A stretch of 64,000 nucleotides of DNA from the NCBI RefSeq assembly GCF_900290195.1, contig NZ_OLMF01000004.1, positions 1,229,501-1,293,500 of the forward strand, read 5' to 3'. Position 1 is the first letter of the stretch. Each line of letters opens with the position of its first letter. Made by a program: the position numbers and the translations under genes. The notes beneath the pieces were generated by a model, which was not told the origin of the DNA, ran no database searches, and was given only the letters and a program-made list of their open reading frames with translations. The stretch comes from Anaerococcus marasmi (GTDB lineage Bacteria; Bacillota; Clostridia; Tissierellales; Peptoniphilaceae). This document shows, in pieces, positions 63,022 to 64,000 of the stretch.

Positions 63022-64000
63022 TACATCTTCCTTAGAGATTCATTGGCAGAAAAGAATCTTATGGCTTCTGTCGGATCTTTCTTGTATAGGCTTTCATAGA
63101 TATCTCTAGGGCTCTTTTCTTCTTCAAGGATTTCCCTTAAAGGATTTAGATAATGAGCCTCATCCTCTAGAGATCTTTCTGCCATATCTACAAATTCTAA
63201 GGCCCATTTATAGATTTCCTTATCCTTGTAGGTCGCATGAAGGCCGTATCTTTCAGTCCTACTTCTAAGATTTGTAAGTGACCTATAATCCATATCGGCA
63301 AAAATCTCATAGAGTCTATCAAGATTTTCTTCATCATAGAAGAGTCCCTTGATTAAGGCTAAAGCTGCAAAGTTATATGGATAAGGCACTTCATCTGGCA
63401 TCCTAATTTCTATATATTTCTTAGCTCTTACATCTGGAAATACGATAGATAGGGCATGGAAAATCATCTCATCGCTTGAGTCTTTATCCATCACTTCTGA
63501 AAACTTAAGCCTTCCCTTGTAATGATCTTCCCCATCTTCATGGACGAATATTATGTCTGTATTTAGGATTTGTTCTGCATATTTTTCATAAGAGAAGTCA
63601 TCATCAAAGGCAAATGGATAGACTCCAGTTCTTTGCCTATCACAATTATCCCAAATCATCTGACGGAGATTTCTCTTATCGTAAACTTCTCCTTCGAAAA
63701 TATAGGCATTATCGAAGATCGAATAGAGGAAAGGAGAAAGGGCGCTTGCCACAAAGTATTTTTTCCTGAAATCTTCTTCATTTGCGTAGTCTATGGCGCA
63801 TTGAAGGCTTGCCGTTCCCTTCATCATATTGTGGGCGTAGGCTCCCCCATTAATTCTAAAATATTCGTACATATAGTCATATCTTTTCTTTGGGATGATT
63901 TTGATATCTTCTATCTTGCTTTTTGGATGATAGCCAACACTCGCTAAAACTTGCCCTTTCTTTTCAAAAACTGGGACAAGCTCTCCCATAGCTTTTTTAT
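63021..64000 (-). CDS. Plant-type glutamate-cysteine ligase (GCS2 family), partial
   Basis: About 325 C-terminal residues; the frame stays open through the right edge (KKA before the first ATG at 63989), so the true start lies beyond 64000. RYDYMYEYFRINGGAYAHNM, GTASLQCAIDY and ASALSPFLYSIFDNAYIFEG correspond to the GCS2 substrate-binding region. It would make gamma-glutamylcysteine for a low-molecular-weight thiol. The gene is directly upstream of radA. Confidence 0.8.
   Translation of the reverse strand, partial: KKAMGELVPVFEKKGQVLASVGYHPKSKIEDIKIIPKKRYDYMYEYFRINGGAYAHNMMKGTASLQCAIDYANEEDFRKKYFVASALSPFLYSIFDNAYIFEGEVYDKRNLRQMIWDNCDRQRTGVYPFAFDDDFSYEKYAEQILNTDIIFVHEDGEDHYKGRLKFSEVMDKDSSDEMIFHALSIVFPDVRAKKYIEIRMPDEVPYPYNFAALALIKGLFYDEENLDRLYEIFADMDYRSLTNLRSRTERYGLHATYKDKEIYKWALEFVDMAERSLEDEAHYLNPLREILEEEKSPRDIYESLYKKDPTEAIRFFSANESLRKM

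Noticed and set aside
1-64000. tRNA, rRNA or CRISPR arrays
   Set aside because: No T-loop GGTTCGAATCC-type boxes in tRNA context, no rRNA-like conserved blocks and no spaced repeat series were found by eye; tRNAscan or a CRISPR finder would settle this.

Overview
The window looks like a chromosomal segment of a low-G+C, Gram-positive anaerobe. The best guess is a member of the Peptoniphilaceae (Gram-positive anaerobic cocci), and Anaerococcus fits better than its asaccharolytic relatives because a large sugar-catabolic locus is present. The guess rests on A/T-rich codon use, strong GGAGG-type ribosome binding sites, a stand-alone CarD, a PIN-TRAM protein, a DUF2089/DUF4097 pair, ECF vitamin transporters under FMN and TPP riboswitches, and a catabolic-type glutamate dehydrogenase. 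No rRNA, tRNA, CRISPR array, phage or full insertion sequence was seen. Species cannot be fixed from the sequence alone.

Layout. 1-6.7 kb: edge of an ECF-type gene, an M16C zinc peptidase, then an XpaC-XpaC-TelA-small FakA-like operon. 6.7-8.8 kb: a palindromic miniature element, then a YtrA-type GntR/ABC operon. 8.8-25.4 kb (minus strand): housekeeping genes, namely type-2 IPP isomerase, an LCP cell-wall ligase, glutamate dehydrogenase, an S41 lipoprotein, the t6A set tsaE-tsaB-rimI-tsaD, FMN-riboswitch/RibU, an atypical response regulator, gpmA-mreB-metK-ispF-ispD-PIN/TRAM-CarD, and a lipid kinase. 25.5-29.9 kb: a second GntR/ABC operon diverging from an ABC pair whose ATPase has an internal amber stop. 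29.9-33.2 kb: TPP-riboswitch/ThiT and a small surface-polysaccharide locus (EpsG-like, Wzz fused to a degenerate BY-kinase, SH3-like lipoprotein with an apparent AUA start). 33.5-37.9 kb: DUF4097/DUF2089 envelope-stress-like pair, an unknown membrane protein and two glycolipid glycosyltransferases. 38-41.3 kb: an SdpI-like protein, a second copy of the miniature element, an orphan PTS IIB, a HAD phosphatase and nicotinate phosphoribosyltransferase.

41.3-58.4 kb is the most coherent system: an apparent host N-glycan utilisation locus. An ABC importer (ATPase, two permeases, YesL, two paralogous binding lipoproteins) is followed on the same strand by cytoplasmic GH84 hexosaminidase, GH38 alpha-mannosidase and GH125 alpha-1,6-mannosidase. 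An RpiR regulator, a GH1 enzyme and two ROK kinases follow, and mannose-6-phosphate isomerase lies just upstream. Together these could import mannose-rich glycans, trim them inside the cell and send mannose and GlcNAc to glycolysis. 58.7-64 kb: PepC aminopeptidase, a D,D-carboxypeptidase, an FMN-binding lipoprotein, RadA and a plant-type glutamate-cysteine ligase cut by the window edge.

Points most worth a second look: the paired palindromic elements, both sitting in convergent 3'-3' gaps; the probable AUA-initiated lipoprotein; the Wzz/pseudo-kinase fusion; the one-domain FakA-like protein in the Tel operon; and two visible nonsense mutations (ABC ATPase, substrate-binding protein).
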